A DNA stretch of 64,000 nucleotides from Legionella sp. W10-070 (GCF_900640175.1 NZ_CAAAJC010000015.1:1-64000); one strand, 5' to 3'; shown: positions 28,441 through 38,367, counted from the stretch's first letter. The notes: generated from the letters alone by a model not told the origin. Numbers and translations are program-made.

Positions 28441-29961
28441 ATGGATTTTTTAAAACGTCTTGATATTCAAGAAGTAAACCCTGGTGCTTTCAGCGGTCAG
28501 GGTTGGCACAGTGAAATTGGCGCAAGCCGCCTTGCTTCCTTTAATCCTGCCAATAGTGAAAAACTGGCCGAGGTGGCTACTTGCTCCCTTAAGGATTACG
28601 AGCACGTCATGGAAAGGGCTCAGAAGGCCGCCTTGACGTGGCGTGAAGTTCCTGCTCCTCAACGAGGAGAAATTATTCGCCAGATAGGGCAAGCATTACG
28701 TGAGCATAAGGATTTATTGGGTAGTCTGGTTTCTCTTGAAATGGGAAAATCCAAGCAGGAAGGTGATGGCGAAGTGCAGGAGATGATTGATATTGCTGAT
28801 TTTGCAGTAGGCCAATCGAGGATGCTGTATGGTAAAACAATGCATTCTGAACGTCCGCAGCATCGCATGTATGAACAATGGCACCCTTACGGTATTGTTG
28901 GCGTGATATCTGCCTTTAACTTTCCTGTTGCCGTTTGGTCATGGAACGCCTTTATTGCTGCTATCTGTGGCAACATTACATTATGGAAGCCTTCCGCTAA
29001 AACACCTCTGTGTGCGATAGCAGTTCATCATATTTGTAATCAGGTATTAAGAAAAAATAATTGCCCGGAAATTTTTGGTTTAATCATCCCCGAATCACAC
29101 GAGATTGCTGAAGCGATGGTTAATGATTCACGTATCCCCTTGATCTCGTTTACTGGCTCCACAGCGGTAGGACGACAAGTAGCGGCAAAAGTGGCTTCAC
29201 GCCTTGGTAAGACAATATTGGAACTGGGCGGAAATAATGCCATTATTCTTGATGAGGCAGCAGATTTGAACCTTGCTATTCCAGCCATTGTTTTTGGTGC
29301 TGTGGGGACTGCTGGTCAGCGATGCACGTCTACTCGACGTTTATTCGTTCATCAATCGATGCTTAAAGATGTTGTCAAGCGTTTGCAACATGCTTATGAG
29401 CAAGTCACCATAGGCGATCCTCTCGATAGTAAAAATCTGATGGGGCCATTAATTGATGAGCAAGCGGTCAAACAATTCAAGAATGCCATTTCCCGTATTA
29501 GCGCTGCAGGAGGACAACTTGTATTTGGTGGCGAGGCGCTTAATAAAGCAGGTTATTTCGTCCAGCCTACTCTGGTTACCGAGGTTGAAAATCATTGGGA
29601 TATCGTGCAGGAAGAAACATTTGCGCCCATCCTCTATGTAATGCCCTATAGCACAATGAAAGAGGCCATCGCGTTACAAAATGGTGTGCCGCAAGGATTA
29701 TCTTCTGCTTTGTTCACCCAGAATCTTAAAAATGCAGAGCTATATTTAAGTGCTGCAGGAAGTGATTGCGGTATCGCTAACATCAATATTGGCACCTCAG
29801 GTGCCGAGATTGGTGGTGCTTTCGGTGGAGAAAAGGAAACAGGTGGCGGCCGTGAGTCAGGATCTGACTCCTGGAAAGCCTATATGCGTCGTCAAACCAA
29901 TACGATTAATTGGGGTGATGCATTGCCATTGGCACAAGGTATCCGATTTAATCTATCTTAA
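28441..29961 (+). CDS. ALDH7-type aldehyde dehydrogenase (aminoadipate semialdehyde)
   Basis: NAD-dependent aldehyde dehydrogenase of 506 residues. The catalytic Glu is in [10 protein letters not shown] and the catalytic Cys in [12 protein letters not shown]; the cofactor-binding [14 protein letters not shown] is also present. The segments [33 protein letters not shown] and [34 protein letters not shown] are typical of the ALDH7/AmaB branch, which oxidises 2-aminoadipate 6-semialdehyde. Context with the lysine 6-dehydrogenase-like gene supports lysine degradation; this is inference. Confidence 0.88.
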   Translation: MDFLKRLDIQEVNPGAFSGQGWHSEIGASRLASFNPANSEKLAEVATCSLKDYEHVMERAQKAALTWREVPAPQRGEIIRQIGQALREHKDLLGSLVSLEMGKSKQEGDGEVQEMIDIADFAVGQSRMLYGKTMHSERPQHRMYEQWHPYGIVGVISAFNFPVAVWSWNAFIAAICGNITLWKPSAKTPLCAIAVHHICNQVLRKNNCPEIFGLIIPESHEIAEAMVNDSRIPLISFTGSTAVGRQVAAKVASRLGKTILELGGNNAIILDEAADLNLAIPAIVFGAVGTAGQRCTSTRRLFVHQSMLKDVVKRLQHAYEQVTIGDPLDSKNLMGPLIDEQAVKQFKNAISRISAAGGQLVFGGEALNKAGYFVQPTLVTEVENHWDIVQEETFAPILYVMPYSTMKEAIALQNGVPQGLSSALFTQNLKNAELYLSAAGSDCGIANINIGTSGAEIGGAFGGEKETGGGRESGSDSWKAYMRRQTNTINWGDALPLAQGIRFNLS

Positions 29962-30010
29962 ACCTCAGCGCATCGGCCAGGGCCGATGCAATACAACTAA
30001 GGAAGGAATC

Positions 30011-32377
30011 ATGCAGGAACCATTTTTCATTAAGAAAGTGGCAGTTCTCGGTGCCGGAGTTATGGGGGCACAAATTGCAGCGCACTGTGTGAATGCAGGA
30101 ATTGAAACGTTGCTTTTTGATTTGGCAGCGAAGGAAGGTCATGCCGATACGTTAATTAATAAAGCGATTGCTAATCTTGGCAAATTAAAACCAGCCCCTT
30201 TAGCAACAACACAAACGGCTGCTTTATTACTAGCAAAAAATTATGATGAGAATCTGGCAGATTTAGCAAACTGTGATTTAATTATTGAAGCAATCGCTGA
30301 GCGTCTGGATTGGAAAGAAGAATTATATCAGAAGATATCTCCTCATTTGGGTAAAGATGCAATTCTGGTAAGCAATACCTCTGGATTAAGCATTAATACG
30401 CTTTGTAATGTGTTGCCGGCTGCTCATCGCGAACGGTTTTGTGGCGTTCATTTTTTTAATCCACCACGCTATATGCACCTGGCTGAATTGATTCCTGCCA
30501 ACACCACATCCACCCAACTGTTAGATAACCTTGAGACTTGGCTGACCAGCCGACTTGGTAAAGGTGTTGTTCGTGCTAAAGACACACCTAATTTTATTGC
30601 CAATCGTATTGGCGTTTTTTCTCTATTGGCTACGTTGCATCATGCTCAAGAAATGAGTTTGGGACTGGATGAGGTCGATGCATTAACTGGTACCCTTTTA
30701 GGACGCCCCAAGTCTGCTACCTTTAGAACGATGGACGTTGTTGGTCTGGATACAATGCAGCATGTAGTTAATACAATGCAGAAGGAATTGGCAGACGATC
30801 CCTGGCATTCTGTCTTTAAACTGCCTCAATGGCTGATGGGACTTATCGAAAAAGGGCACTTAGGTCAAAAATCAGGTCAGGGAATTTATCGTAAAAACGA
30901 CAAGCTGATTGAGGTTTTTGACTTTGATTCCGCCTCTTATCGCGCAGCGAAAGGACAAGTGAGTGATTCGTTAAAGGCAATCATGAAAACGCCTGATCCT
31001 GTCCAGCGTATGCAGCTTTTGGTTTCTTCAAACGATAAGCAGGCAAGATTTCTGACTGCTTGTTATCGAGACTTGTTCCATTATTGTGCTTATCATTTAG
31101 AAGAGATTGCGGATAATGCGCGTGATGTTGATTTGGCAATCCGTTGGGGATTTGGCTGGCAACAAGGACCTTTTGAAACCTGGCAATTAGCAGGCATGTC
31201 AGCCATGGGGGCGGTTATTGAACAGGGGAGATCATCCCATGAAACCTTAAGTCAGGCGAAATTACCTGATTGGTTAAGCAGAATTACAGATTTTTATGAG
31301 GAGAAGGGGGCTTATTCACCTCAAAAAAATGAGTATATTCCACGCAGTCAACTACCTGTTTACCAACGGCAGTTCTTCCCTGACAGGGTTTTAAAGGAAA
31401 AGCGTCACTACACTCCAACACTATTTGAAAACGAGGGTGTTCATTTATGGTTGCTTAAGGATGATATTGCAGTTGTTAATTTTAAGAGTAAAGCCAATAC
31501 TATTGGACAGGCAGTGCTGGATGGTTTACAGCAATCTATTGATAAAGCAGAAAAAGAATGTCAGGGATTAATCATTTATCAGCAGGATGCAACTAATTTT
31601 AGTTCAGGAGCTGATTTAAGAGGTGTGGCGTCGCTGATTCAGGCGAATAGAATGGATGCTCTGGAGACGATGATTAATCATTTTCAACAGATAGCGATGC
31701 GTCTAAAATATTGTGCAATTCCTACTGTTGCTGCGTTACGCGGCCGTGCTTTAGGAGGAGGTTGTGAGCTGATGATGCATTGCGATGCAGTGGTTTCAGC
31801 TTTTGAATCTTATCCCGGTTTAGTAGAAGTTGGTGTCGGACTTATCCCTGCAGGAGGTGGCTGCAAGGAAATGGCAATGCGTGCTGCAAATAAAGCACAA
31901 GATGCTGATTTAATGGTTTTCTTACAACCTTACTTCCAACAGATTGCCACTGCGTTTGTTGCAGGTAGTGCCCCTGAAGCCAAACAAAAGGGTTATCTAC
32001 AGGCAGGGGATCAGTGGGTGATGCATGCAAATGAAGTGTTATTTGCTGCTTTATCCAAAATTAAAGCAATGCAGGCCATGAATTACCAGGCACCTCTAAA
32101 AACTCGCTTTAAAGTGGCAGGACGTGAGGGACATGCACGCTTACAAGCCGGATTGGTGAATTGGCTTGAAGGTGGATTTATTTCTCAACATGATTACTTC
32201 CTTGCTAATCAATTAGCTAAAATTATGTGTGGCGGCGATGTTAATCAGGGTGAACTGGTTGACGAAAACTGGATGTTGCATTTAGAAAAACAAGCCTTTC
32301 TGACACTGGCTTCAAGTCAATTAACTCAGGCTCGTATTACTCACTTATTAGAAACTGGCAAGCCGCTGCGCAATTAA
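30011..32377 (+). CDS. FadB-like 3-hydroxyacyl-CoA dehydrogenase/enoyl-CoA hydratase
   Basis: Bifunctional beta-oxidation enzyme of 788 residues. The dehydrogenase part is at the N-terminus (VAVLGAGVMGAQIAAHCVNAG; FCGVHFFNPPRYM; about 1-400) and the crotonase part at the C-terminus (about 480-680, with ALGGGCELMMHCDAVV and SYPGLVEVGVGLIPAGGG). This order is the reverse of E. coli FadB. The ATG at 30011 has a very good AAGGAAGGAATC before it; the frame is open further upstream only because it overlaps the ALDH gene. The thiolase gene follows after 15 bases. Confidence 0.92.
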   Translation: MQEPFFIKKVAVLGAGVMGAQIAAHCVNAGIETLLFDLAAKEGHADTLINKAIANLGKLKPAPLATTQTAALLLAKNYDENLADLANCDLIIEAIAERLDWKEELYQKISPHLGKDAILVSNTSGLSINTLCNVLPAAHRERFCGVHFFNPPRYMHLAELIPANTTSTQLLDNLETWLTSRLGKGVVRAKDTPNFIANRIGVFSLLATLHHAQEMSLGLDEVDALTGTLLGRPKSATFRTMDVVGLDTMQHVVNTMQKELADDPWHSVFKLPQWLMGLIEKGHLGQKSGQGIYRKNDKLIEVFDFDSASYRAAKGQVSDSLKAIMKTPDPVQRMQLLVSSNDKQARFLTACYRDLFHYCAYHLEEIADNARDVDLAIRWGFGWQQGPFETWQLAGMSAMGAVIEQGRSSHETLSQAKLPDWLSRITDFYEEKGAYSPQKNEYIPRSQLPVYQRQFFPDRVLKEKRHYTPTLFENEGVHLWLLKDDIAVVNFKSKANTIGQAVLDGLQQSIDKAEKECQGLIIYQQDATNFSSGADLRGVASLIQANRMDALETMINHFQQIAMRLKYCAIPTVAALRGRALGGGCELMMHCDAVVSAFESYPGLVEVGVGLIPAGGGCKEMAMRAANKAQDADLMVFLQPYFQQIATAFVAGSAPEAKQKGYLQAGDQWVMHANEVLFAALSKIKAMQAMNYQAPLKTRFKVAGREGHARLQAGLVNWLEGGFISQHDYFLANQLAKIMCGGDVNQGELVDENWMLHLEKQAFLTLASSQLTQARITHLLETGKPLRN

Positions 32378-32392
32378 CAGGAGACTTTAATC

Positions 32393-33577
32393 ATGACGAA
32401 TGTATATGTAGTTGATGTGTTGCGTACCCCTGTGGGTAAAGCACCAAGGGGCGTATTTAAGCATACCTTGCCAGATGATTTGTTGGCTCATACCATAAAG
32501 AGCTTAAAAAAACGTCATCAAACAGTCGATTGGCAAGCGATTGGCGATGTAGTAATTGGTTGCGCCATGCCTGAAGCTGAACAGGGAATGAATGTGGCAC
32601 GCATTGCTTCTTTGCTTGCTGACCTTCCACAGGCGGTGCCTGCAATGACAATTAATCGCTTCTGTTCCTCTGGGGTTCAAAGTATATCTACTGCGGCTAA
32701 TTCTATCGCTCATGGTGATATGTCGCTTGCTTTGGCTGGTGGTGCGGAAAGCATGTCTATGGTCCCGTTAGGCGGTAACAAATACACTGCCAATCCAGCA
32801 ATATTTAATAATGAGCATATCGCTATTGCTTATGGTATGGGTATTACTGCTGAAAATGTGGCCAGGCAGTGGAATGTGACGCGAGAAGAGCAAGATGAGT
32901 TTGCGGCAGAAAGTCATCGAAGAGCTGTCGCTGCTCAGAAGCGAGGCGATTTTCGGGACGAGATAAGCCCTATTGAGGTAACTATTCGGCATGCAGATTT
33001 GGCCGCATCGGAAGTGACCAATAAAAAACGAATGATCAGTGATGATGAAGGACCACGTGCAGATACTTCTTATGACGTCATTTCGCGCCTGAAGCCTGTA
33101 TTTGCAGTGAAGGGAACGGTAACGGCAGGTAATAGCTCTCAAACCAGTGATGGTGCAGGAATTGCCTTACTGGCCAGTGAAGAGGCTTTAAAGCAATATG
33201 ATCTGCAACCAATGGGACGATTACGAGGTTATGCGGTAGCCGGAGTTGCGCCAGAAATAATGGGGATAGGGCCTATTAATGCAGTACCTCTCGCTTTAAA
33301 GAGAGCGGGGCTTACCCTGGATCAAATGGATTGGATCGAGTTAAATGAAGCTTTTGCGGCTCAAGCCTTGGCTGTCATTAAGACTTTAGATTTACCCCGT
33401 GATAAGGTCAATCCCTTAGGGGGAGCTATTGCCTTGGGCCATCCTCTTGGTGCAACAGGAACTATCCGTACAGCCACTTTATTGCATGGCTTGCGCCGTA
33501 CAAAAGGCAAGTATGGAATGGTGACCATGTGTATAGGGACTGGAATGGGGGCTGCTGCTATTTTTGAGGCAATGTAG
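32393..33577 (+). CDS. Acetyl-CoA acyltransferase (thiolase), FadA-like
   Basis: Thiolase of 394 residues that cleaves 3-ketoacyl-CoA. The acyl-accepting Cys is in INRFCSSGVQSISTAAN (about residue 90); the general-base His is in GGAIALGHPLGATGTIRTATLLHGL and the second Cys in MVTMCIGTGMGAAAIFEA. Together with the preceding fusion enzyme it forms a trifunctional beta-oxidation unit. It is the last gene of the operon and is followed by a hairpin. Confidence 0.94.
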   Translation: MTNVYVVDVLRTPVGKAPRGVFKHTLPDDLLAHTIKSLKKRHQTVDWQAIGDVVIGCAMPEAEQGMNVARIASLLADLPQAVPAMTINRFCSSGVQSISTAANSIAHGDMSLALAGGAESMSMVPLGGNKYTANPAIFNNEHIAIAYGMGITAENVARQWNVTREEQDEFAAESHRRAVAAQKRGDFRDEISPIEVTIRHADLAASEVTNKKRMISDDEGPRADTSYDVISRLKPVFAVKGTVTAGNSSQTSDGAGIALLASEEALKQYDLQPMGRLRGYAVAGVAPEIMGIGPINAVPLALKRAGLTLDQMDWIELNEAFAAQALAVIKTLDLPRDKVNPLGGAIALGHPLGATGTIRTATLLHGLRRTKGKYGMVTMCIGTGMGAAAIFEAM

Positions 33578-33604
33578 GATTTGATTTAGACTGGTACCAT
33601 CAAA

Positions 33605-33633
33605 AGAGGTAAGAGAATATAACTCTTGCCTCT
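33605..33633. terminator. Hairpin between convergent thiolase and HDAC-like genes
   Basis: Arms AGAGGTAAGAG and CTCTTGCCTCT (11 bp with one G-U pair) around a 7-base loop. ATCTTTG follows on the plus strand. Probably ends the catabolic operon, and may work in both directions. Confidence 0.6.
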
Positions 33634-33657
33634 ATCTTTGCCTACCGCTAACGTGAC

Positions 33658-34581
33658 CTAATCTTCAATTAATCCGCGAAGATGAGCTAAAACACACTGT
33701 CCCAATCCGTTTAGGTTATATCCACCTTCCAAGACGGATACCATACGTCCTTCGCTAAATTGAATAGCAATTTTTTTTATTTTTTGTGTGATCCATAAAT
33801 AATCATCTGCAGTAAGCATCAGGTCGGCCAGTTCATCCTGATAATAAGCATCGAATCCAGCAGAAAAAAATATCATTTCGGGAGCGAATTCTGCAATTTG
33901 GTTTAACCAGTGTTCTTCAACTTGCTCTCGAAATTGCTCACCCATTGTACCCGCTGGTAGGGGGATATTAATAATATGTCTGCTTTTAGTATAAGCTCCA
34001 CTAAAGGGATAAAATGGGTGCTCGAATGTTGAGCAATATAATACTCGATTCTCTTGCAGGAAAATATTTTCTGTACCATTGCCATGATGCACATCGAAAT
34101 CAATGATTGCAATTTGTTTAAGGTTAAAATGTTCCATGGCATAAGCAACACCCACCGCAACATTGTTAAATAAACAAAACCCCATCGCTTTGTCTCGCTC
34201 AGCGTGATGCCCGGGCGGACGTACATTACAAAATACTGTATCTACTTCGTTGTTCATGACCAAATCAACACCTTTAATTACAGATCCAGCCGCGCGCAAA
34301 GCAGCAGTCAAGGAATAGGGGTTCATCAAGACATCTGGATCCAGGGGAACGAATCCTTCTTTAGGAGAAGCTTGATAAATAAACTCCACATAGGATTCCT
34401 CATGTACTCGAAGCAATTGCTCACGTGTAGCCAAAGGGGCTTGGTAATATTGTAAAAATTGCTTTAAATCTGAGTTAAAGACTTCCTGTTCAATTACTTG
34501 CAATCTGGCAGGTTGTTCAGGATGATAATCTCCCATCTTGTGTAGTAAACAATCTGGATGCGAGATAAATCCTATTGTCAT
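33658..34581 (-). CDS. Histone deacetylase/AcuC-like amidohydrolase
   Basis: Zinc hydrolase of the arginase/deacetylase fold, 307 residues. Characteristic motifs are RPPGHHAERDKAMGFCLFNNVAVG (catalytic His pair), AIIDFDVHHGNGTENIF (zinc ligands), FSAGFDAYYQDELADL and SVLEGGYNLNGL. Bacterial members act on acetylated small molecules, polyamines or proteins; the substrate cannot be read from sequence. No signal peptide is seen. It is a single-gene unit that converges on the thiolase operon. Confidence 0.92.
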   Translation of the reverse strand: MTIGFISHPDCLLHKMGDYHPEQPARLQVIEQEVFNSDLKQFLQYYQAPLATREQLLRVHEESYVEFIYQASPKEGFVPLDPDVLMNPYSLTAALRAAGSVIKGVDLVMNNEVDTVFCNVRPPGHHAERDKAMGFCLFNNVAVGVAYAMEHFNLKQIAIIDFDVHHGNGTENIFLQENRVLYCSTFEHPFYPFSGAYTKSRHIINIPLPAGTMGEQFREQVEEHWLNQIAEFAPEMIFFSAGFDAYYQDELADLMLTADDYLWITQKIKKIAIQFSEGRMVSVLEGGYNLNGLGQCVLAHLRGLIED

Positions 34582-34751
34582 TCATATTCCTTAAGTCGGT
34601 ATATGATTTAATTGTAGACTTAAAGTATCAGATGGGGAACTTTATCCTGGATAAACTTCGCTTTATACTCCATCCAGGCCACAACTATTCTTCATCAAAG
34701 TATGGTGCCAGCAAATCATCTTGGTGATTGTCAGATTAAGTCGAAACCATT

Positions 34752-36065
34752 TCATTTAACGCGAATTTTAGGGCTAGTTTCTAGCAGATCAGGGTTAGAA
34801 AAACCATAGGCTTTATGTTCCTGGAGGACTTCCTTTATAAGATTTACTTTACCATGAGTTTTTGTAATGTCTGCAAACACAGTATGTGCTCCTGTGGTTT
34901 TGTAGGAGTATTCACTTTTCAGATAAGCTGCTAATCCTAGTGTAAGAAGAATCGTGAATGCTAATCCTATCTTTCTTAGTACTCTAAAAACAGGCTTTGA
35001 TTCGTGCTCAAAAGCATGGTTTTTTTCGGCAAGATCTATTGCTGTTAAACAGTTTAATATCGACTGCTCCCTTTTTTTGATATCGTTGAAGTTAATGCTT
35101 TCTTCTTTAAAAGTTTTTAATAAGTTGATAAGACTTGAGTATGTCTTACTGTTCTTTTTATTGGATTCTATATATGTTTCAAATTCATTTAATGAGGTAG
35201 TGAAATCGCAAATTAAACGTTTAGTTAATTTCTCAGGATCGGGGTGAATATCAAAGATACATCTTCCTAAAAGACCTTGTTCACGATTGGGTTCCAAGGC
35301 ACATCGCATATCAAGTGCACTCATACCAATACTTAGCATCGTTTGATCCACAGCATACTTATATAGCCAATGACTTGCTAAAGTCTCACGTAAAGCCATT
35401 TCTTCTACCCAGATAGGTTTCATAAAAGGCAATTGCTTTAATTTATAAAAGGTCTCTGGGTCTCTTGCTTGAATTTGTAATGCAGAGTCAGCAATATCAA
35501 CTGCTTTATGTAAATAAAATTTACCCCACTGACAGACTATAAAATAAAGTTCATTATCATAATTGCAATACCCCAAAACAGCAGCCGCATGCTCATACTG
35601 CCCCTTTTTTTTAATGGGCTTTCCTATATCATTCCCTTGTATGCTTATATCATAAAAAACTAATGCCGAATGGTTGGATTCGATCAATTTTTTAACAGTT
35701 TCTATATATTCTTGTTGGGTGGTTGGCTTATGAATCTTTGTTCCTTGCATTTGATTATTCCCTGCAAGCTGTTCTAGCTGATCTGGGTTGTAAACTTCTC
35801 CTACTTTGGAGTTAAGCTCCTTGGCTTGTTTTCTTAAGGATCTCTCGTGGAAAAGACCCCTTTCCTTATCTCCTTTACGGGCTTTTGGAAGATTAGGAAT
35901 AAATTTCTCATAAACACTCATAGCATGACGCAATGCGTATAGTTTACACGTTTGTCCTCTTTGGGGAACAACATAGTTTGGAATATTGGCTACGAAAACA
36001 CCATTTTGGGATTTGTTAGTAATAAAATTTAAGAGTTGATTTCGGTTTTTAAATTGAAAATGCAT
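34752..36065 (-). CDS. Papain-like, membrane-anchored protein; effector candidate
   Basis: A 437-residue protein with no close family that I recognise. The N-terminal part carries a papain-like pattern: Gln35 and Cys40 in PQRGQTCKLYALRHA, His159 in QYEHAAAVLGYC and Gln179 in the CQWGKFY turn, equivalent to the C1-type NSWG. The second half is helical and charged, with one transmembrane helix at about residues 363-382 and a 55-residue tail. The ATG at 36065 is preferred over an in-frame TTG at 36083; neither has a good ribosome binding site. The fold and a possible export to host cells are inference. Confidence 0.75.
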   Translation of the reverse strand: MHFQFKNRNQLLNFITNKSQNGVFVANIPNYVVPQRGQTCKLYALRHAMSVYEKFIPNLPKARKGDKERGLFHERSLRKQAKELNSKVGEVYNPDQLEQLAGNNQMQGTKIHKPTTQQEYIETVKKLIESNHSALVFYDISIQGNDIGKPIKKKGQYEHAAAVLGYCNYDNELYFIVCQWGKFYLHKAVDIADSALQIQARDPETFYKLKQLPFMKPIWVEEMALRETLASHWLYKYAVDQTMLSIGMSALDMRCALEPNREQGLLGRCIFDIHPDPEKLTKRLICDFTTSLNEFETYIESNKKNSKTYSSLINLLKTFKEESINFNDIKKREQSILNCLTAIDLAEKNHAFEHESKPVFRVLRKIGLAFTILLTLGLAAYLKSEYSYKTTGAHTVFADITKTHGKVNLIKEVLQEHKAYGFSNPDLLETSPKIRVK

Positions 36066-36184
36066 GATTATTATTAAATTCAAATGATTTGCGATAATAC
36101 ATCCAATGTTGAATCGATTAGAAGCAAAAAAATAATTATTTCTTATTTAGTCCACTATAATTTAAGTAAGAAAGGAGTTTTGTT

Positions 36185-36733
36185 ATGGACAACTTAAAGG
36201 GAATTAAAGTAGCAATTCTTGTTGCTAATGGTTTTGAGCAAGTTGAAATGGAAAAACCACGCCAAGCTCTGCAAGAAGAGGGCGCGGAAATCTTTATAAT
36301 TTCACCTGAAAAAGACTATGTACAAGGTTGGCACCATCTGGAAAAAGGTGATAATTTTTCAGTAGACATTCCTCTGGATAGTGCCAAAGCACAGGACTAT
36401 GATGCCTTGCTCCTGCCTGGTGGCGTTATTAATCCAGATCGGTTACGTACAATCCCTAAGGCTGCTGATTTTGTAAAAGAATTTAAAGCGCAAAATAAAC
36501 CGATCGCTGCTATCTGCCACGGTCCATGGTTGCTAATTAATGCTGGGGTAGTTAAAGGACATAAAGTTACCTCATGGGCATCGATTAAAATTGATCTCAT
36601 CAATGCAGGAGCAGAATGGATAGATAAGCCGGTAGTTTGTGATAATCAGCTACTAACAAGTAGAAAACCTGATGATATTCCTCAATTTAATGAAGCAATG
36701 ATTAAGTTGTTTCAATTTTATAAAAAAGATTAG
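36185..36733 (+). CDS. DJ-1/PfpI-family protein
   Basis: A 182-residue single-domain protein of the class I glutamine amidotransferase-like superfamily. The nucleophile elbow is AAICHGPWLLINAG (Cys about residue 108), with the conserved Glu in the QVEMEKPRQAL region and DALLLPGGVINPDRLR before it. Members are glyoxalases, deglycases or stress proteases. It has a strong AAGGAG ribosome binding site and a TATAAT -10 box at 36156-36161, although the -35 region is poor. A tiny remnant that resembles its first nine codons lies just downstream. Confidence 0.9.
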   Translation: MDNLKGIKVAILVANGFEQVEMEKPRQALQEEGAEIFIISPEKDYVQGWHHLEKGDNFSVDIPLDSAKAQDYDALLLPGGVINPDRLRTIPKAADFVKEFKAQNKPIAAICHGPWLLINAGVVKGHKVTSWASIKIDLINAGAEWIDKPVVCDNQLLTSRKPDDIPQFNEAMIKLFQFYKKD

Positions 36734-36752
36734 CGATTTAGAAGGGGATTTT

Positions 36753-36782
36753 ATGAAGCGTTTGAAGGGTGTCCAAGTTTGA
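36753..36782 (+). other. Nine-codon open frame, possible remnant of a duplicated PfpI gene start
   Basis: After AAGGGGATTTT, a good ribosome binding site, an ATG opens MKRLKGVQV and then stops. This resembles the beginning of the gene just upstream, MDNLKGIKV. It may be the start of a deleted tandem copy. It is too short to be decisive. Confidence 0.3.
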
Positions 36783-36817
36783 ACTACTACACATAATCTG
36801 CATAAAAATAAGACACT

Positions 36818-37342
36818 CTAGCTTTGTAAACGGTTGCGTAACTCAGCCATTTTTTCAGCTGTTTCAACACCTTTGATTGGTAGCCCTTCAGAACTCAATA
36901 AGCCTATCTGCACGAGAACGCTCGCTTGATCCCAATAGATGTGTTCGTGAGTAACTTTCCCATTTGAAAACCCTACGATAACAACTAAAGGAATTTCAAC
37001 TCGTTTCCCTGTTGGTGCTATATTGGGTAACATCCAGCCGATTTCTGTGGTATGAGTGAATTTAAAAATAATTTCATCCACTAATTGATGTTTATCAATT
37101 GTTCTGGAAACAGGAACCATTTCTGTATCAGGCGGAAAAAATTTTCCTGTAAGTATCAGTGAGCGATAAAAATGTTGAACGCCTTCGATACCTGCTCCGC
37201 CAATGACAGTAGGGATATTGTTTATATGCGGGTCGCTTGTCATTGTCGCCAAAGTGGTCTCCAGGTCTTTGCGAAGCTCGGCATCTACGTGTGCTTGAAA
37301 AGCATCAAGAAGTGCTTGTTTCTCTTTAGATAGGGTAGTCAT
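36818..37342 (-). CDS. SnoaL/NTF2-like (ester cyclase) protein
   Basis: A 174-residue protein with an NTF2-like cone fold pattern: GVQHFYRSLILTGKFFPPD, the beta strands QLVDEIIFKFTHTTEIGWMLP and EIPLVVIVGFSNGKVTHEHIYWDQASVLVQIGLL. It belongs to the SnoaL-like ester-cyclase or polyketide-cyclase group, whose members include enzymes and carriers; the function is unknown. The ATG at 37342 is chosen for its GAGGAGGACAGC ribosome binding site; 13 in-frame codons upstream are not family-like. It follows the pirin gene on the same strand, about 70 bases downstream. Confidence 0.82.
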   Translation of the reverse strand: MTTLSKEKQALLDAFQAHVDAELRKDLETTLATMTSDPHINNIPTVIGGAGIEGVQHFYRSLILTGKFFPPDTEMVPVSRTIDKHQLVDEIIFKFTHTTEIGWMLPNIAPTGKRVEIPLVVIVGFSNGKVTHEHIYWDQASVLVQIGLLSSEGLPIKGVETAEKMAELRNRLQS

Positions 37343-37412
37343 AACTGCTGTCCTCCTCATATGTTCCATCAGTGAATACAAAATTGTTAAAAACTAATCC
37401 TGTTTTAATTTG

Positions 37413-38309
37413 TTATGATTGGCCAAAATTTTCTGGGTCTATCTCATATTCATGCATAAAATTACGAGCCTGTTTTTCTGTGGCAGCAACAATGGCCCCC
37501 TGATGTCCTAGTAATTTTACAAATGGTTTATTATGTAGTTGGCCAGTGGCTAATATGAACTCAAGCGGAGTATCATTTGGGTTGTTAATTTGAATAACAT
37601 CCGTTTGTTCTTTGCCGATAATGAGACATTGTTGAGCTAAACCTTTGATGTCATTTTTACCAAATATACCTTCTCCGCGAATAATATAAATAAATCCTTG
37701 CCAACTCATATCTGGAATTGTAAATAAGTGAGATTGACGAGCTGCCAATTTAATATGAAGGTATTGTATTGGCCAAGGGCTATCAACGGGTGAAGTCTCT
37801 TTGAAGCTGGTGCCAATAATTATTTTTACCCACAGCCGTTCATTTTCATAACAAGGGATTTCATTAGGTTGAAAAAGTTGATAGCTGGCTTTTGGTAGGG
37901 GAAGAGTATAAATTCCTGGATTGAACCACAATTGTAACAACCTTAGCCTCCTAGTTCCTTCGGTAGGTGCTTCACCATGGACTATTCCTTTCCCGGCATT
38001 GATACAATAAACACCTCCTGCATGATTTAGGTTCGGTGCCACGCCATGAATATTATCCCATGCATTCGCTGTCCCTTCTAATAGATAACTGACAGCAGTT
38101 AATCCTGTGTGAGGGTGCTTATTGAAACTCGTCGGTAACTCGCCTTCAATCAGGGCGTCATCAAGAAAAATGAAAGGGTCTACCTCGCTAAGGGTGTGTT
38201 GGGTACCACGACCATCAATATCGGTTGAACCAATCACACGAAATAACCGCAAATTTTTTTTATCTGTACCAAATGGAGTTGCATCATGAACCTGGGAGAT
38301 AGTTCGCAT
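37413..38309 (-). CDS. Pirin-family protein
   Basis: Double-cupin protein of 298 residues. The N-terminal cupin keeps the metal ligands of pirin in FNKHPHTGLTAVSYLLEGTANAWDN and in CINAGKGIVHGEAP. The C-terminal cupin spans about 165-285. Bacterial pirins can be quercetin dioxygenases or regulators of central metabolism; which applies is unknown. The start has a good AGGAACGAATT before it. It is probably co-transcribed with the SnoaL-like gene. Confidence 0.9.
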   Translation of the reverse strand: MRTISQVHDATPFGTDKKNLRLFRVIGSTDIDGRGTQHTLSEVDPFIFLDDALIEGELPTSFNKHPHTGLTAVSYLLEGTANAWDNIHGVAPNLNHAGGVYCINAGKGIVHGEAPTEGTRRLRLLQLWFNPGIYTLPLPKASYQLFQPNEIPCYENERLWVKIIIGTSFKETSPVDSPWPIQYLHIKLAARQSHLFTIPDMSWQGFIYIIRGEGIFGKNDIKGLAQQCLIIGKEQTDVIQINNPNDTPLEFILATGQLHNKPFVKLLGHQGAIVAATEKQARNFMHEYEIDPENFGQS

Positions 38310-38367
38310 AATTCGTTCCTTTAACTGGTTTGGGAATCCCAGAGGATGCCGCCATCATTTGTAAAGG

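Noticed and set aside
29750-30010. N-terminal extension of the FadB-like frame into the aldehyde dehydrogenase gene
   Set aside because: The extension overlaps a clear coding region in another frame, and the ATG at 30011 has an excellent ribosome binding site followed by the expected Rossmann motif.
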